DNA of 64,000 nucleotides from Ornithinibacillus bavariensis (GCF_018333235.1 NZ_BORP01000003.1:303424-367423), one strand, 5' to 3'; counted from the stretch's first letter, positions 1-8,830 are shown. A program made the numbers and translations. The notes: generated by a model not told the origin, from the letters alone.

Positions 1-48
1 CTGCAGTTAATAATAATAATACTATGACTAATACAAAATCATTCCACA

Positions 49-606
49 TTATTTACTAACCCCCAAATGAAATACTCTTAATATTTTATCTAATACTTTC
101 TTGCCAGCAATAAATTCTTTAATAATAGCCCAAATCATGATCAGACATATTGAAACAAATACTGTAAATGATGCCTCATAAAAAGTTAATTGGGTAATTG
201 TATATTCACTATTTATAAAAACCAACAAATATACTAAGATTAAAAAAGCGTTTCTTATGACGAGCCAAAAATTCAAATTGCTACTTTCAAGAATACTACC
301 ACAGCCGCAAGAAATATTTACATTCCCTCTAAATAGATTAATCACTATTGCTACAGTATAAACAATTATTAACAACAGAAATACAAGTAAATTATAATAG
401 TTTGCTCTCATTAATAGTAAAGAAATGCAAATAAAGTATTCAGCTACTATCATTAATACTGTAAGAGGTTTTATCAAGGAATCTTTAACTATTCTATAAT
501 TCTTAATTGTATCGATATGAGTATTCCAGTGTATAATCTTATCCGTTGCTGTTAATAAAAATATCATTACAATTATTATGGATAAAATATTAGTAAGATA
601 AATCAT
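49..606 (-). CDS. MauE/DoxX-like redox membrane protein
   Basis: This 185-residue protein has about five hydrophobic segments (near residues 4-20, 47-65, 71-92, 113-130 and 147-165) and a Cys-Gly-Cys-Gly motif at residues 100-103. That build fits the MauE/DoxX family, whose members work with thioredoxin-fold partners in disulfide formation at the outer membrane face. It is the second gene of an operon: its ATG overlaps the stop codon of the ABC exporter gene (ATGA), so translation is probably coupled. The divergent thioredoxin-like gene at 2522 would be its natural partner, as MauD is for MauE. The family call rests on topology and the CGC motif. The peptide-maturation role is inferred from the neighbours. 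Confidence 0.7.
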   Translation of the reverse strand: MIYLTNILSIIIVMIFLLTATDKIIHWNTHIDTIKNYRIVKDSLIKPLTVLMIVAEYFICISLLLMRANYYNLLVFLLLIIVYTVAIVINLFRGNVNISCGCGSILESSNLNFWLVIRNAFLILVYLLVFINSEYTITQLTFYEASFTVFVSICLIMIWAIIKEFIAGKKVLDKILRVFHLGVSK

Positions 607-2408
607 GTTAATTGGACCTCCCCTTTACTAGTATCTGAGTACCACTGTTTCTGATGTTCATATAGGGTAAAGTACTCCCCTTCTAATTGAATTAACTCCT
701 CATGGTTTCCCTTTTCAATAACTTCCCCCTCCTTTAAAACTATAATTTCATCAGCAAACTTTGTTGCTGCTAGTCTATGCGTAATATATACAATTGATTG
801 GGTATCTCTAGAATTATTAAACAAAGACTCGATTAATTGTAACTCACTATTTGGGTCAAGTGATGCTGTTGGTTCATCTAAAAATAGAATATCTCCATCC
901 CGAAAAAGAGATCTGGAGAGTGCTATCTTCTGCCACTGACCACCTGATAGTTCATTCCCTTCTTCAAACAGTCTACCTAAAGAGCTCTTGTATTGCTGAG
1001 GTAAACCTATGATGTAAGAATGGATACTAGTTCTAATTGCAGCTTCCTTAATTAAGTTATAATTATTCATTTTATCAATTCTACCTAACCCAATATTTTC
1101 TTTAGCTGAAAACTCGTACTTATTAAAGTCCTGACTTAAAACCGCAATACATTTATGATATGACTCTAAATCCAATTCTTTTATGTCAATATCATTCACC
1201 TTTATAAAGTTATCCGTAAGATATAAACCTGTTAAACACTTTAATAAAGTAGTTTTTCCTGAACCATTCACTCCTACAATCGCTATTTTTTTTCCCTGTG
1301 GAATATTGATATTAATATCTTTTAGTGCATATTGTTTGGAATTAGGATATTTAAATGTTAAACCAGAAACTTCTAAATTAATAACATTCTCAATCTTTTT
1401 CCGTGAATTTATATTAATCTCTTTTAAATTTAGAAAACTTTTAAGATCATTTATTAGAAAGCTTGATTCATAGATTTCCGATAAAGAATTAGTAAGGGTA
1501 TTCAGTATCCCTTGTATTTTTTGTATAGATTGTAATATTGCAACAAAGCTTCCTACCAGAACTACCCCTCTTACGATTAAGATTATTGCGAATAAACCAG
1601 ATACCATATAAACAATCATTTGAATCATTTGAGTTATCATTAGCCACTTACTCTGACTAATTAATATTTTTAGATTCTTTAGTGCACTAGTTTGGTAACT
1701 GCCTACCCATTTTTTAATGATATAATCCTCTATTAAATTCAGTCTAACTTCATGTAACGATTTAGGATTCTTAAGAAGTTCCTCTATATAATGTTCTTTT
1801 CTACCAAATGGTGTTAGAAATTTAAACAACTCATACTTTTTTCTTCCAAACTTAAACTGAACTATAATTAAGGGGATCATTCCTACTAAAAGCAAAGGTC
1901 CAAACCACCAGCTGATTGTAATAAGGTAAAACAGAATACCAATTAAGGAGATAAAATTAGACGAAAAATCGATTCCACTAGTTGTCATTTTTATTATTTT
2001 TATATCATTTGAGTTTATTCTATTCAGGTTATTTTGAAAGTCATGGTCTTCAAACATTTCAAAGGGTAGTACACGTTGTTTGCGAAACAAAATTTTCTTA
2101 AAATCTAATTTAAAAATATCTATCATTTTTTGTTCTACTATAAGCGAAACCTTTTGTAAAAAGAATGTTAGCAATGTTATTAACACTTCTAATACGAAAT
2201 AAAATAGAACACCACTGATATGTCCCCTATCGTTAATGAAATTATTAACATTATTTATTAGTCTTTCTGTGCACCATATTAAACTAACAGGTAATGTAGC
2301 TAATAATAGCTTAATGACTACCAAAATTATTAATTGCTTTTTGCAAAACTTCCATGTTAGTTGATTGGCATAAATATATGATTTTAAAATTGTTTTCAAC
2401 ATCCTCAT
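603..2408 (-). CDS. ABC exporter, fused membrane and ATPase domains
   Basis: A 601-residue half-transporter: an N-terminal membrane domain with about six hydrophobic segments (residues 25-320), then an ATPase domain with Walker A GVNGSGKTT (379-387), signature LSGGQ (487-491) and Walker B ILFLDEP (507-513). There is no N-terminal C39 peptidase domain, so it would not itself remove a double-glycine leader. It resembles exporters found in bacteriocin and RiPP loci. It starts at ATG 2408 behind an AAGGAAGAG site and is followed by the overlapping MauE-like gene. The divergent side encodes a thioredoxin-like protein and a six-Cys peptide, which makes peptide export the likely role (inference). 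Confidence 0.85.
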   Translation of the reverse strand: MRMLKTILKSYIYANQLTWKFCKKQLIILVVIKLLLATLPVSLIWCTERLINNVNNFINDRGHISGVLFYFVLEVLITLLTFFLQKVSLIVEQKMIDIFKLDFKKILFRKQRVLPFEMFEDHDFQNNLNRINSNDIKIIKMTTSGIDFSSNFISLIGILFYLITISWWFGPLLLVGMIPLIIVQFKFGRKKYELFKFLTPFGRKEHYIEELLKNPKSLHEVRLNLIEDYIIKKWVGSYQTSALKNLKILISQSKWLMITQMIQMIVYMVSGLFAIILIVRGVVLVGSFVAILQSIQKIQGILNTLTNSLSEIYESSFLINDLKSFLNLKEININSRKKIENVINLEVSGLTFKYPNSKQYALKDININIPQGKKIAIVGVNGSGKTTLLKCLTGLYLTDNFIKVNDIDIKELDLESYHKCIAVLSQDFNKYEFSAKENIGLGRIDKMNNYNLIKEAAIRTSIHSYIIGLPQQYKSSLGRLFEEGNELSGGQWQKIALSRSLFRDGDILFLDEPTASLDPNSELQLIESLFNNSRDTQSIVYITHRLAATKFADEIIVLKEGEVIEKGNHEELIQLEGEYFTLYEHQKQWYSDTSKGEVQLT

Positions 2409-2445
2409 TGATACTCTTCCTTATACTTTTATTATTTTGAAACCC

Positions 2446-2474
2446 TTTACAGTTTATACTATATATAATATAAT
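2446..2474 (+). promoter_or_regulatory. SigA-type promoter for the thioredoxin/peptide operon
   Basis: TTTACA at 2446-2451 and a perfect TATAAT at 2469-2474 are separated by 17 bases. The promoter lies 48 bases before the start codon at 2522 and overlaps the opposing promoter at 2458-2486, so the two transcripts may compete. Confidence 0.65.
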
Positions 2475-2486
2475 TGAAAATGTAAA
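2458..2486 (-). promoter_or_regulatory. SigA-type promoter for the exporter operon
   Basis: On the minus strand TTTACA (2486-2481) and TATAGT (2463-2458) are 17 bases apart, upstream of the exporter start at 2408. It overlaps the plus-strand promoter almost completely. Confidence 0.55.
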
Positions 2487-2521
2487 TAATTTAGAATATT
2501 TAAACCAAGAGGGGTTTGAAA

Positions 2522-3076
2522 ATGCTTGTAATTAATATTTTGATAGGAATACTGATAATTTTTTCACTTTTATTTTCATTTCTACTCTATAAAAGGTTAG
2601 TAAAGTGGAACTTTGAATACAAGATTTATTTAGAAAGATTAAAAAGCCACAACCAAGAAAGTAGTGATATAAATCATCCTTCACTTGGTAAATTGGCTCC
2701 AAACTTTAAGGCGTTTTCAAAAAAATATAATACGAGAATAACTCTAGAAGGTATTATTCAAGATGATCTTGTCCTGGTCTTTTTGAATACTGACTGTATC
2801 TACTGTGATAATAATTTGGAAATATTCCTTGATGTGGCCCGTAACTATCCATCATTTAAATATGCTGTGGTAATGGATGAAAGTGAAGAGGCGGAAGCTG
2901 ATATTTTATTTAATTTATATGAAAAGGATGTAGAAGTACTTATTGTTAGTGAACAGACATTTATTGATTATAAAATAGCCTTTTTACCATCTTTTGTTCA
3001 TTTAAACAAAGAGTATGTAATAGAAAATATTACACCTATACCTACTTTTATATTTCTAGGTAGTCAATCAGCTTAA
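2522..3076 (+). CDS. Membrane-anchored thioredoxin-fold protein (TlpA/MauD-like)
   Basis: A 184-residue protein with one N-terminal membrane anchor (residues 3-23), a linker, and a thioredoxin/redoxin domain. The active site reads TDCIYCDNN (Cys92 and Cys95) and a cis-proline lies in AFLPSF (Pro156). It should sit outside the membrane and make, break or shuffle disulfides. I chose ATG 2522 because AGAGGGG sits seven bases upstream; the in-frame TTG at 2516 is too close to that site. It precedes the six-Cys peptide gene and faces a MauE-like gene, which recalls the MauD/MauE pair that matures the disulfide-rich methylamine dehydrogenase small subunit. The substrate is inferred to be the downstream peptide. 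Confidence 0.8.
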   Translation: MLVINILIGILIIFSLLFSFLLYKRLVKWNFEYKIYLERLKSHNQESSDINHPSLGKLAPNFKAFSKKYNTRITLEGIIQDDLVLVFLNTDCIYCDNNLEIFLDVARNYPSFKYAVVMDESEEAEADILFNLYEKDVEVLIVSEQTFIDYKIAFLPSFVHLNKEYVIENITPIPTFIFLGSQSA

Positions 3077-3140
3077 TCGAATTAATAACTTTAGGTATAA
3101 AACCTAAGTTATATAATTTAAAAATAGGGAGGTGAAAAAA

Positions 3141-3299
3141 ATGAGACCTATTTGTTCAGATCCTAATTTTATGACTTCATATTACTATTGCGCGTATGAT
3201 GAGATGTGCTTTAGAACAGAACGAGCAAATGCACGTTATCGCAGAAGAACCGATCATGGAGATGTATGTGATGATGTAGCAATAGCATGCCCATGCTAA
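3141..3299 (+). CDS. Six-cysteine small peptide, putative exported disulfide peptide
   Basis: A 52-residue ORF behind a near-perfect ribosome site, GGGAGGTGA (3127-3135), five bases before the ATG. Cysteines lie at positions 5, 17, 23, 43, 50 and 52, an even number allowing three disulfides. Other landmarks are YYYCA (14-18), an Arg-rich ARYRRR stretch (31-36), GDVCDD (40-45) and a terminal CPC. There is no signal peptide or double-glycine leader, so export would need a leaderless route or N-terminal trimming. It follows the thioredoxin-like gene by 64 bases and ends before a hairpin. A degenerate second copy downstream supports it as a real gene. I do not recognise the family. A bacteriocin or signalling role is inference. 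Confidence 0.7.
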   Translation: MRPICSDPNFMTSYYYCAYDEMCFRTERANARYRRRTDHGDVCDDVAIACPC

Positions 3300-3315
3300 T
3301 ATTAACTTTTAGTCA

Positions 3316-3350
3316 GATAGTGTCTTAGGGACTTCTTCTAAGGCACTATC
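3316..3350 (+). terminator. Hairpin after the six-Cys peptide gene
   Basis: A 13-bp stem with one G-U pair (GATAGTGTCTTAG with CTAAGGCACTATC) and a nine-base loop starts 16 bases after the stop codon. The following T-rich stretch is weak, so it could be a terminator or a stability hairpin separating the two peptide copies. Confidence 0.6.
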
Positions 3351-3612
3351 TATTCACTATATTTGTTAGTCGTTAAAACTTACTAAGTTAAACTTACAAA
3401 TTAGAAAGAATAAACATAATTCGCATTTAAAAACTATCGTATTTATTTGATCTTCTCTTGACTTTTCCCACTTCTATTATAATTACCCCACTCACTTTAC
3501 TACTTCCAAAATAAAAGTTTTTTCCCAAATCACTAAATAAAACAGCACTTTTTATTACCTTTGTGTCTTATAGGTGTTAAGTTATTTTATTCCCACTAGA
3601 GAGGTGGGTATA
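3351..3612. other. Spacer between the two peptide copies
   Basis: AT-rich sequence with no ORF that I can support. It ends in GAGAGGTGGG (3599-3608), a ribosome site placed correctly for the degenerate peptide copy. Confidence 0.4.
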
Positions 3613-3782
3613 TTGATACTAATCAGTACAGATCCTAGCAGATTCTTTACTTATTACTATTGTGCACCTCATATTAACTGTAGTGAACCCTAGCTCGTTA
3701 TCGTAGAATGGTGGATTCTGGTGATGTATGTGAGGACATAACTATTGCTTTCCCATGCTACAGTCAACGGAAAGTGCCATAG
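3613..3782 (+). pseudogene. Degenerate second copy of the six-Cys peptide gene
   Basis: A ribosome site precedes a TTG start at 3613. The first frame encodes STDPSRFFTYYYCA and a later Cys, aligning with the intact peptide's SDPNFMTSYYYCA. It hits TAG at 3691-3693. A second frame from 3693 restores ARYRR, GDVCED, IA and PC, matching the second half of the intact peptide, and runs to TAG at 3780. About ten bases appear to be lost at the join. Conservation on both sides of the break shows a recent or slow loss. It could still be read by frameshifting, but I favour a pseudogene. Confidence 0.7.
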
Positions 3783-3960
3783 TAATTATAAGTATTTTCT
3801 TTTTCCGAATATTGTCTAAAAATCTTATTTTTAGGATAGGTCCTAAATCAGCCTTTACCACTTTTATTGGCGTAATAATTGTTTTATCTGTTTATAAAAT
3901 ATAGAAGCAATTCTTAAACTGAGCTGACTTAGTAGAATGAGACAAGAAAAAGTTCCTATA

Positions 3961-3992
3961 CTACCTTTTCCCTAATTTGAAGGGAAAGGTAG
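3961..3992. terminator. Perfect hairpin
   Basis: CTACCTTTTCCCT pairs with AGGGAAAGGTAG around a short loop. It lies between the degenerate peptide copy and the AraC-type gene and could end transcription from the plus strand. Confidence 0.5.
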
Positions 3993-4025
3993 ATTAATAT
4001 TTAAAACGGTCGTATATAGTTGTCA

Positions 4026-4060
4026 TAAAAAAAGGACTTCCCTTTACTAAAGGAAAGCCC
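4026..4060 (-). terminator. Rho-independent terminator of the AraC-type gene
   Basis: GGGCTTTCCTTTA pairs with TAAAGGGAAGTCC on the minus strand, followed by a run of seven T. It lies 54 bases after the stop of the AraC-type regulator. Confidence 0.75.
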
Positions 4061-4114
4061 CTGATTTTTTAAGCACCTTTTCACAGTATTTTGGTCTTTT
4101 GTGACTTCTCATTT

Positions 4115-5188
4115 TCATCTTACTTTATTAATTAACTCTATATATTGTAAATCTCCATAACCGACGGTTGGGAAAAGTTCAAATAACCTCTTGATTAATT
4201 CTTTTGTTGATAAATCATTATTATTACTAATATATTTTACCACTTCGTTATCGTCGTGTAGCATTTCTAAATAGATGTTTATTGCTTGATACATAACTGG
4301 AATGAGTTCATTAGTTGGTTTCGTGTGATTGATCATTACCTCTTTATATACGGAGTAATAATGACCTAAAGTAAGTTCGGTTTGATTAACTTTAAATTCA
4401 TCTTCTCTAAAACTATTTAAAAATATCTTCCCCTCATAACCTGACTGTTCAAGATAGGAAAGTATGGTAAGTAGGTTCATTTGACAAAACATATCTTCAC
4501 CAAACCATAAGACGATACATTCATACTCTTTATTAAAAAGATTGGCTAACGGGGCGATAACCTTTTTAATATATCCCTCTACGGGTTCATGATGACCTGC
4601 CGCTCGAATAGTTATAAATTCTTTAGCAAATATTTGTTCTGAAGTCGCATGGACGCACATCGCTTCATTAAATGGCGCATAATCAGAATCACCCATCAAT
4701 CTGTTATTTTTAAACTCCTCATACATAACTTGGCCATTTAAGATATGTAATACGTCTTTATCAAACTCACTTCGATCACGATGTAGCTTTTCAACCTCAA
4801 TTTTTTTGGAAATATTCATTTTATACCATTCCCCATTTTTATTAATAGTGAGTTTAACAACTGACTGAACAGGTAATTTGTTAACTTGAAGTTCTTTAGG
4901 ATTGATGCCAAACACATTTTTAAATGCTCGACTATAGGCTTCCTGTGAAGAATAACCATAATCAAAAGCAATATCGATAATTTTCTTATTGTTTGCCAAG
5001 TCCTCCGTAGATAAATACAATCTTCTAAGAAGAATATAGCGCCTAATACTTATACCTGTTACTTGGTGAAATTTAAATGAACAGTAATAAGGAGAATATC
5101 CCATATAATTCGATAGTTCATCTAATGAAAACTTATTTTTTAAATTTGCTTCAATCCAATCAATCATAAGCTGTATTTGTTCATTCAT
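4115..5188 (-). CDS. AraC-family regulator with C-terminal sensor-like domain
   Basis: The N-terminal 100 residues hold the two helix-turn-helix motifs of AraC/XylS regulators (FSLDELSNYMGYSPYYCSFKF and IDIAFDYGYSSQEAYSRAFK, then GINPKEL). The remaining 250 residues contain LWFGEDMFCQMNLLT, resembling DUF1835-like domains attached to some Bacillus AraC proteins. I chose ATG 5188 because AGGAGTGAGG lies just upstream; an in-frame ATG at 5212 lacks a ribosome site. It is a single-gene unit with its own terminator. Target genes are unknown; the adjacent broken methyltransferase gene is separated by about 100 bases. Confidence 0.8.
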   Translation of the reverse strand: MNEQIQLMIDWIEANLKNKFSLDELSNYMGYSPYYCSFKFHQVTGISIRRYILLRRLYLSTEDLANNKKIIDIAFDYGYSSQEAYSRAFKNVFGINPKELQVNKLPVQSVVKLTINKNGEWYKMNISKKIEVEKLHRDRSEFDKDVLHILNGQVMYEEFKNNRLMGDSDYAPFNEAMCVHATSEQIFAKEFITIRAAGHHEPVEGYIKKVIAPLANLFNKEYECIVLWFGEDMFCQMNLLTILSYLEQSGYEGKIFLNSFREDEFKVNQTELTLGHYYSVYKEVMINHTKPTNELIPVMYQAINIYLEMLHDDNEVVKYISNNNDLSTKELIKRLFELFPTVGYGDLQYIELINKVR

Positions 5189-5285
5189 TTGCCTCACTCC
5201 TACAATAATCATATGAGGAATTCGTTTCTATTTCTTGATATTTCTTGTGTTATACAATTTAACTTTATATAATCGGCAAAAACTC

Positions 5286-6003
5286 TTACTTTATGCTGTG
5301 AAAAATATAAGACTTAGTTTCTACAGTTGCATCTTTAAATTCCCAATCACCATAAACTTGAATTTGTGAAAAACCTACTCGTTGCAATGATTCATAGAGT
5401 TCTTCTTGTGTTCGGAATTTTAATTGCATTTTTTCATGAATTAGCACTTCATCTGTACGTGCATTCTTCACCGTTTCATAAAACGTATAAATATCATCTA
5501 CAAAACCTTCGTATTCTGTCCAGATTTCAAGTGGCTCCCCAGTCGCCTGATTTATCGCAACATCAGGCGTCATATCTTTTTCCCACTGCTCCCACGCTCT
5601 TGCTAATGGGTTACGTGTATCAAAGATAAAATGCCCTGCCGGTTTTAATGCCCGATATGCGTCAGATATGACTTGTTGCCAACTTTTATCTGTAAGAAAT
5701 ACTTGTGCAACATTTGCTGTCATTATAACGGTATCAAACGCATTGGTTTGTAAATCTGAGCTATCACCAACAATCCAAGTCACCTCGCCTGGATACTTTT
5801 TATTCTTCGCATATTCAATTGCTTCTTCATTCGGGTCAACAGCTGTAATATGATAGCCCGCTTTCGCAAAATGAGTTGTTAATCTTCCGGTTCCACAGCC
5901 CAAATCAGCTATTTTTTTTACATTTATTTTTTTTTAATAATGCTAGAAAGAATTCATCGTCTTTGCCCCAGTGATTAATTTGGTCATATACTAAAGGAAT
6001 CAT
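5286..6003 (-). pseudogene. Class I SAM methyltransferase with N-terminal frameshift
   Basis: The long frame 5286-5903 starts inside motif I (LGCGTGRLT). The missing start lies upstream: ATG 6003 follows GGGAGTAGG and encodes MIPLVYDQINHWGKDDEF and about a dozen further residues, then goes out of frame. Two A-runs, nine and eight bases long (minus strand), lie at about 5912-5935. Removing one A from the second run joins the pieces as KCKKIADLGCGTG. The rest has VDPNEEA (motif II) and FDTRNP. It may be a true mutation, a phase-variable tract or a sequencing error. The substrate is unknown. Confidence 0.75.
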
Positions 6004-6147
6004 TTATTTGCCTACTCCCTATATCATACTTGTTATTTTCTTCTACTTTTACCATACCTAAAAACCTACTTTCTTCATTTACCCTCAATTTAACTTAATC
6101 CCTATTTCAACAGTCTTGCTCATCATTATTGCATACTATGAAGAGAG

Positions 6148-6882
6148 CTATTCATTCATCTCTCCTTCCAGTCTTTTATTAATGTCTTCATCCGAATCTA
6201 CGAAACCATTTTCTGTTAATTCTACAAAAACCATACTATGATATTCATAGCTTTCTAAGGAAGATGGATCTATATTTGCAACTTTCTTTAACTTATCATT
6301 CACTTCTTTATATTCATCATCGTTAAATATCCAATACGTTGCTGAAATAGAAGGGCCATTAAACACATCGTAGGATTGTTGAACTATCGTTTTTAATTTC
6401 TCTGCTGTAATACTTTTATCATTTTTCATGACAATTTCAACATGTATATAATCTGCATTCGATTTTTGTAGATAGTCTTCTATTGTCATATCTTTCGTGA
6501 TTTCAATAGGTTGTTCCAAATGGATTCTTATCCAAGAAGATGCATCTAGACCCTCAGCTATAATCGCTTTATTAAAAACGGATGCAAATTTATTCATTAA
6601 AAGCATTTCTGGATAATTTTCTACGATGTTTTCCGATTTATCCATCAAGGCAGTAAACATTATATTAGAATCTAATGCTTTCACATAAGTCGTTACTGTA
6701 TTATTACTTTTCGTACCCCATCGCTCTCCTAAATATTTTACTTCAAAGGACTCGTTGTATTTTTCGGATAAATATTCCTCGATGATATTAGCTGTTTGTT
6801 TATTTAAATCGCTGCATCCAAATAAACTTAATATCGAAATCCCCATTACAATAATGCTTACTTTCTTCAATAAATTCCTCAT
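6148..6882 (-). CDS. Lipoprotein of unknown function
   Basis: This 244-residue protein has a basic start, a hydrophobic stretch and a lipobox LFGC (Cys23), so it should be lipid-anchored outside the membrane. The mature part is acidic and has no motif I recognise; parts such as KYLGERWG and YIHVEIVMKN suggest a mixed alpha/beta fold. It stands alone, with a gap of about 140 bases to the methyltransferase remnant. Confidence 0.65.
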   Translation of the reverse strand: MRNLLKKVSIIVMGISILSLFGCSDLNKQTANIIEEYLSEKYNESFEVKYLGERWGTKSNNTVTTYVKALDSNIMFTALMDKSENIVENYPEMLLMNKFASVFNKAIIAEGLDASSWIRIHLEQPIEITKDMTIEDYLQKSNADYIHVEIVMKNDKSITAEKLKTIVQQSYDVFNGPSISATYWIFNDDEYKEVNDKLKKVANIDPSSLESYEYHSMVFVELTENGFVDSDEDINKRLEGEMNE

Positions 6883-6971
6883 ATCCTATGCCTACTTTCA
6901 TAAAAAATATTTAAACCCTTTTCCACGTATGAGGAGTAAGGTTGGAGAAAATCATATACCCCAGCTCACTA

Positions 6972-7200
6972 ATCTGCCAATTAGTTCAGGGACTTCGTAT
7001 TCAAAATCTTATATGTATTTTAACATAATTATCCAATTATTAGGTGTTCCCAAACCATTCACTCCGAAAGAAGTCTAAGATAATAAATCAGAATAGTACC
7101 CTTATAAAAACCTCTGTTCCTATATTGGAACAGAGGTTGAAAAGATTGTTAAGTTTTCTACTTCTTTACTTTGAAGACTAAGTTAATATTGTATTTCCTA
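6972..7200. repeat. Long intergenic repeat R1, copy 1
   Basis: A divergent copy of a repeat seen seven to nine times in this window. It has a degraded TGCC..TTAGTT core, the block TATATGTATTTTAACATAA, and the hairpin AACCTCTGTTCC/GGAACAGAGGTT at 7109-7138. It fills most of the gap downstream of the zinc-ribbon/HhH gene, for which the hairpin could act as terminator. Confidence 0.7.
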
Positions 7201-7377
7201 TCACATTTTTGAAAGTAAAAGGTTAAGATAGACATCTCTTTATTGAAGCTTTATTGTACATTTACTAACAGAACAGGGACAGTCTTGTAGCTTTTAAAAT
7301 AAAGTTTAATAAAGGGATACCATTTGCTTTTAGCACTCTACTTCACAATCAATGCTGCAATTGATAGGAAAAAAATG

Positions 7378-7668
7378 TTATTCTTTAAATGATAAACCAT
7401 GTTCTTTTAATGAAGTTCTCATAACAGGTATGGAGGCTGGTCCAATACCATGCAATTTTAAGATTTCCTTTTCAGTGTACTTTGAGAGTTTTTGTAACGT
7501 ATCTATCCCTTGATGGACTAGAGCATTTCTAGCAGGTGAACTTAGTTTTGATAGGAAACCACTTTCAGGTTTATCATCTTTATTACAAGTAGGGCAACTT
7601 GGACAATCACTACTTTTGTAATACATATGTCCTTTTTCGCATACCCTTAAGCTTTTCTCTGCTGTCAA
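7378..7668 (-). CDS. Zinc-ribbon plus RNA polymerase alpha-CTD-like HhH protein
   Basis: A 96-residue protein. Its N-terminus has two Cys pairs (CPSCPTC, with an earlier CEKGH), suggesting a zinc ribbon. The C-terminus (LSSPARNALVHQGIDTLQKL ... ILKLHGIGPASIPVMR) matches the helix-hairpin-helix of the RNA polymerase alpha C-terminal domain. Such small proteins are common in Bacillaceae and their role is unknown; nucleic acid binding is a fair guess. The start is TTG 7668 with GGAGGGG upstream. Confidence 0.75.
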   Translation of the reverse strand: MTAEKSLRVCEKGHMYYKSSDCPSCPTCNKDDKPESGFLSKLSSPARNALVHQGIDTLQKLSKYTEKEILKLHGIGPASIPVMRTSLKEHGLSFKE

Positions 7669-8092
7669 AATAACCCCTCCTACTAATTTCTTTATCCATA
7701 TCCTTCTTATTTACATACATAGTTATACAGTCCGATAAAACTTTGTATTTTCCTATTATCCAAAACCTGCCCCGTTAGAACACTATCTTGAATCTTCCTC
7801 TAGTAAAGTATCAATTAGTTAAAGTACATTCTTTCATAAGATTAGCTAACTCGTTTGACAAGAGATTGACCAAACTCATTTTATGTGAAGTTATACAATT
7901 TTATAAAAAATACTAATCATTTCATCGATGATCTTAATCAATCGCGACTGATTACCTAAGTTGATTGATCGTGTATTAGCCACCTACTAAATACAAGCAA
8001 AATGTTGGCTATGTAAATTAAGCTCCCGTATTTCTTTATCGTCATTAATTATTAGTATTTTGGGCTTCATGAATTAATTCCTTCTTACCTCC
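7669..8092. other. Intergenic region with one half-palindrome
   Basis: CTGCCCCGTTAGAAC near 7768-7784 is half of the boundary palindrome described elsewhere. I see no ORF, tRNA or strong hairpin in the rest. Confidence 0.4.
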
Positions 8093-8650
8093 TCATAATT
8101 TACAATGAAGAATATAAGCCGGGGGTATATTTCTAAATTCTCTGTTCACTGTAATATTTGGGAAATAATTTCTCAAAAAAGGTATTTTAACCTTAGTATA
8201 TTGAAAAGTCACAAACTCGCCACCTGTTTTTAAAACTTTTAAAGTGTTGGATAATATTTCTTTTGAAACATTCTGTGGTAAACTCGCAAACGGCAGACCA
8301 GAAATAATATAATCCACATAAGGAATATTGTATTCTTTTAAATACTGTTCAATATGTTCAGCCGAACCAAAAATAATGATTAAATTTCTAACATTATTGA
8401 ATTTCTTCTTAAGTACTTGGTAAAACGCTTGATTACTTTCAATTACAACTACCAGCGTTTCTTTATTTCTTCTTTCTAGGATTTTCTCTGTGAAAACACC
8501 TGTACCTGGACCATATTCTACAATGTATTTTGTATCTTTATACTTGATTCCCTCCACCATTTTATTACTAAGAAATCCAGAGCTAGGACGTACTGCACCA
8601 ACCGTTCTTGGATTAAATAAATATTGATAGATAAATGAGCCTTTTTTCAT
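8093..8650 (-). CDS. Class I SAM-dependent methyltransferase, PmtA/KsgA-like
   Basis: A 185-residue protein with motif I VEYGPGTGVFTE, an acidic motif II (VVVIESN) and ISGLPFASLP, which takes the place of the NPPY/NLPY motif in rRNA adenine dimethylases. This pattern is typical of small phospholipid N-methyltransferase-like proteins. The C-terminus FRNIPPAYIL also fits. ATG 8650 follows AGAGGAG. Substrate (lipid, small molecule or RNA) cannot be told from sequence. Single-gene unit. Confidence 0.75.
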   Translation of the reverse strand: MKKGSFIYQYLFNPRTVGAVRPSSGFLSNKMVEGIKYKDTKYIVEYGPGTGVFTEKILERRNKETLVVVIESNQAFYQVLKKKFNNVRNLIIIFGSAEHIEQYLKEYNIPYVDYIISGLPFASLPQNVSKEILSNTLKVLKTGGEFVTFQYTKVKIPFLRNYFPNITVNREFRNIPPAYILHCKL

Positions 8651-8765
8651 TTATATACTCCTCTGTGTAGATTTATAATCCAATATAAAATCAAAGCCTG
8701 TAGAGAAACCCTATTAGAAACTTAAGAATTCATAAGTTTTAAAAGTCTTTCTTATTCACCTAATC

Positions 8766-8830
8766 TGCCCGGTCCATCTGAGTACTTAATATTCAAAATC
8801 TTACACATATAGTAACATAAATATCCAATC
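8766..8830. repeat. Long intergenic repeat R1, partial copy
   Basis: TGCCCGGTCC..TGAGTACTTAATATTC, then AACATAAATATCCAAT: the boundary core and first half of repeat R1 without the R1 hairpin. Confidence 0.6.

Noticed and set aside
1..6. CTGCAG at the first base as a cloning junction
   Set aside because: A single restriction-like hexamer at a window edge is not evidence of anything.
3141..3299. Laterosporulin-like defensin bacteriocin
   Set aside because: It has six Cys and a similar size, but the cysteine spacing and surrounding sequence differ.
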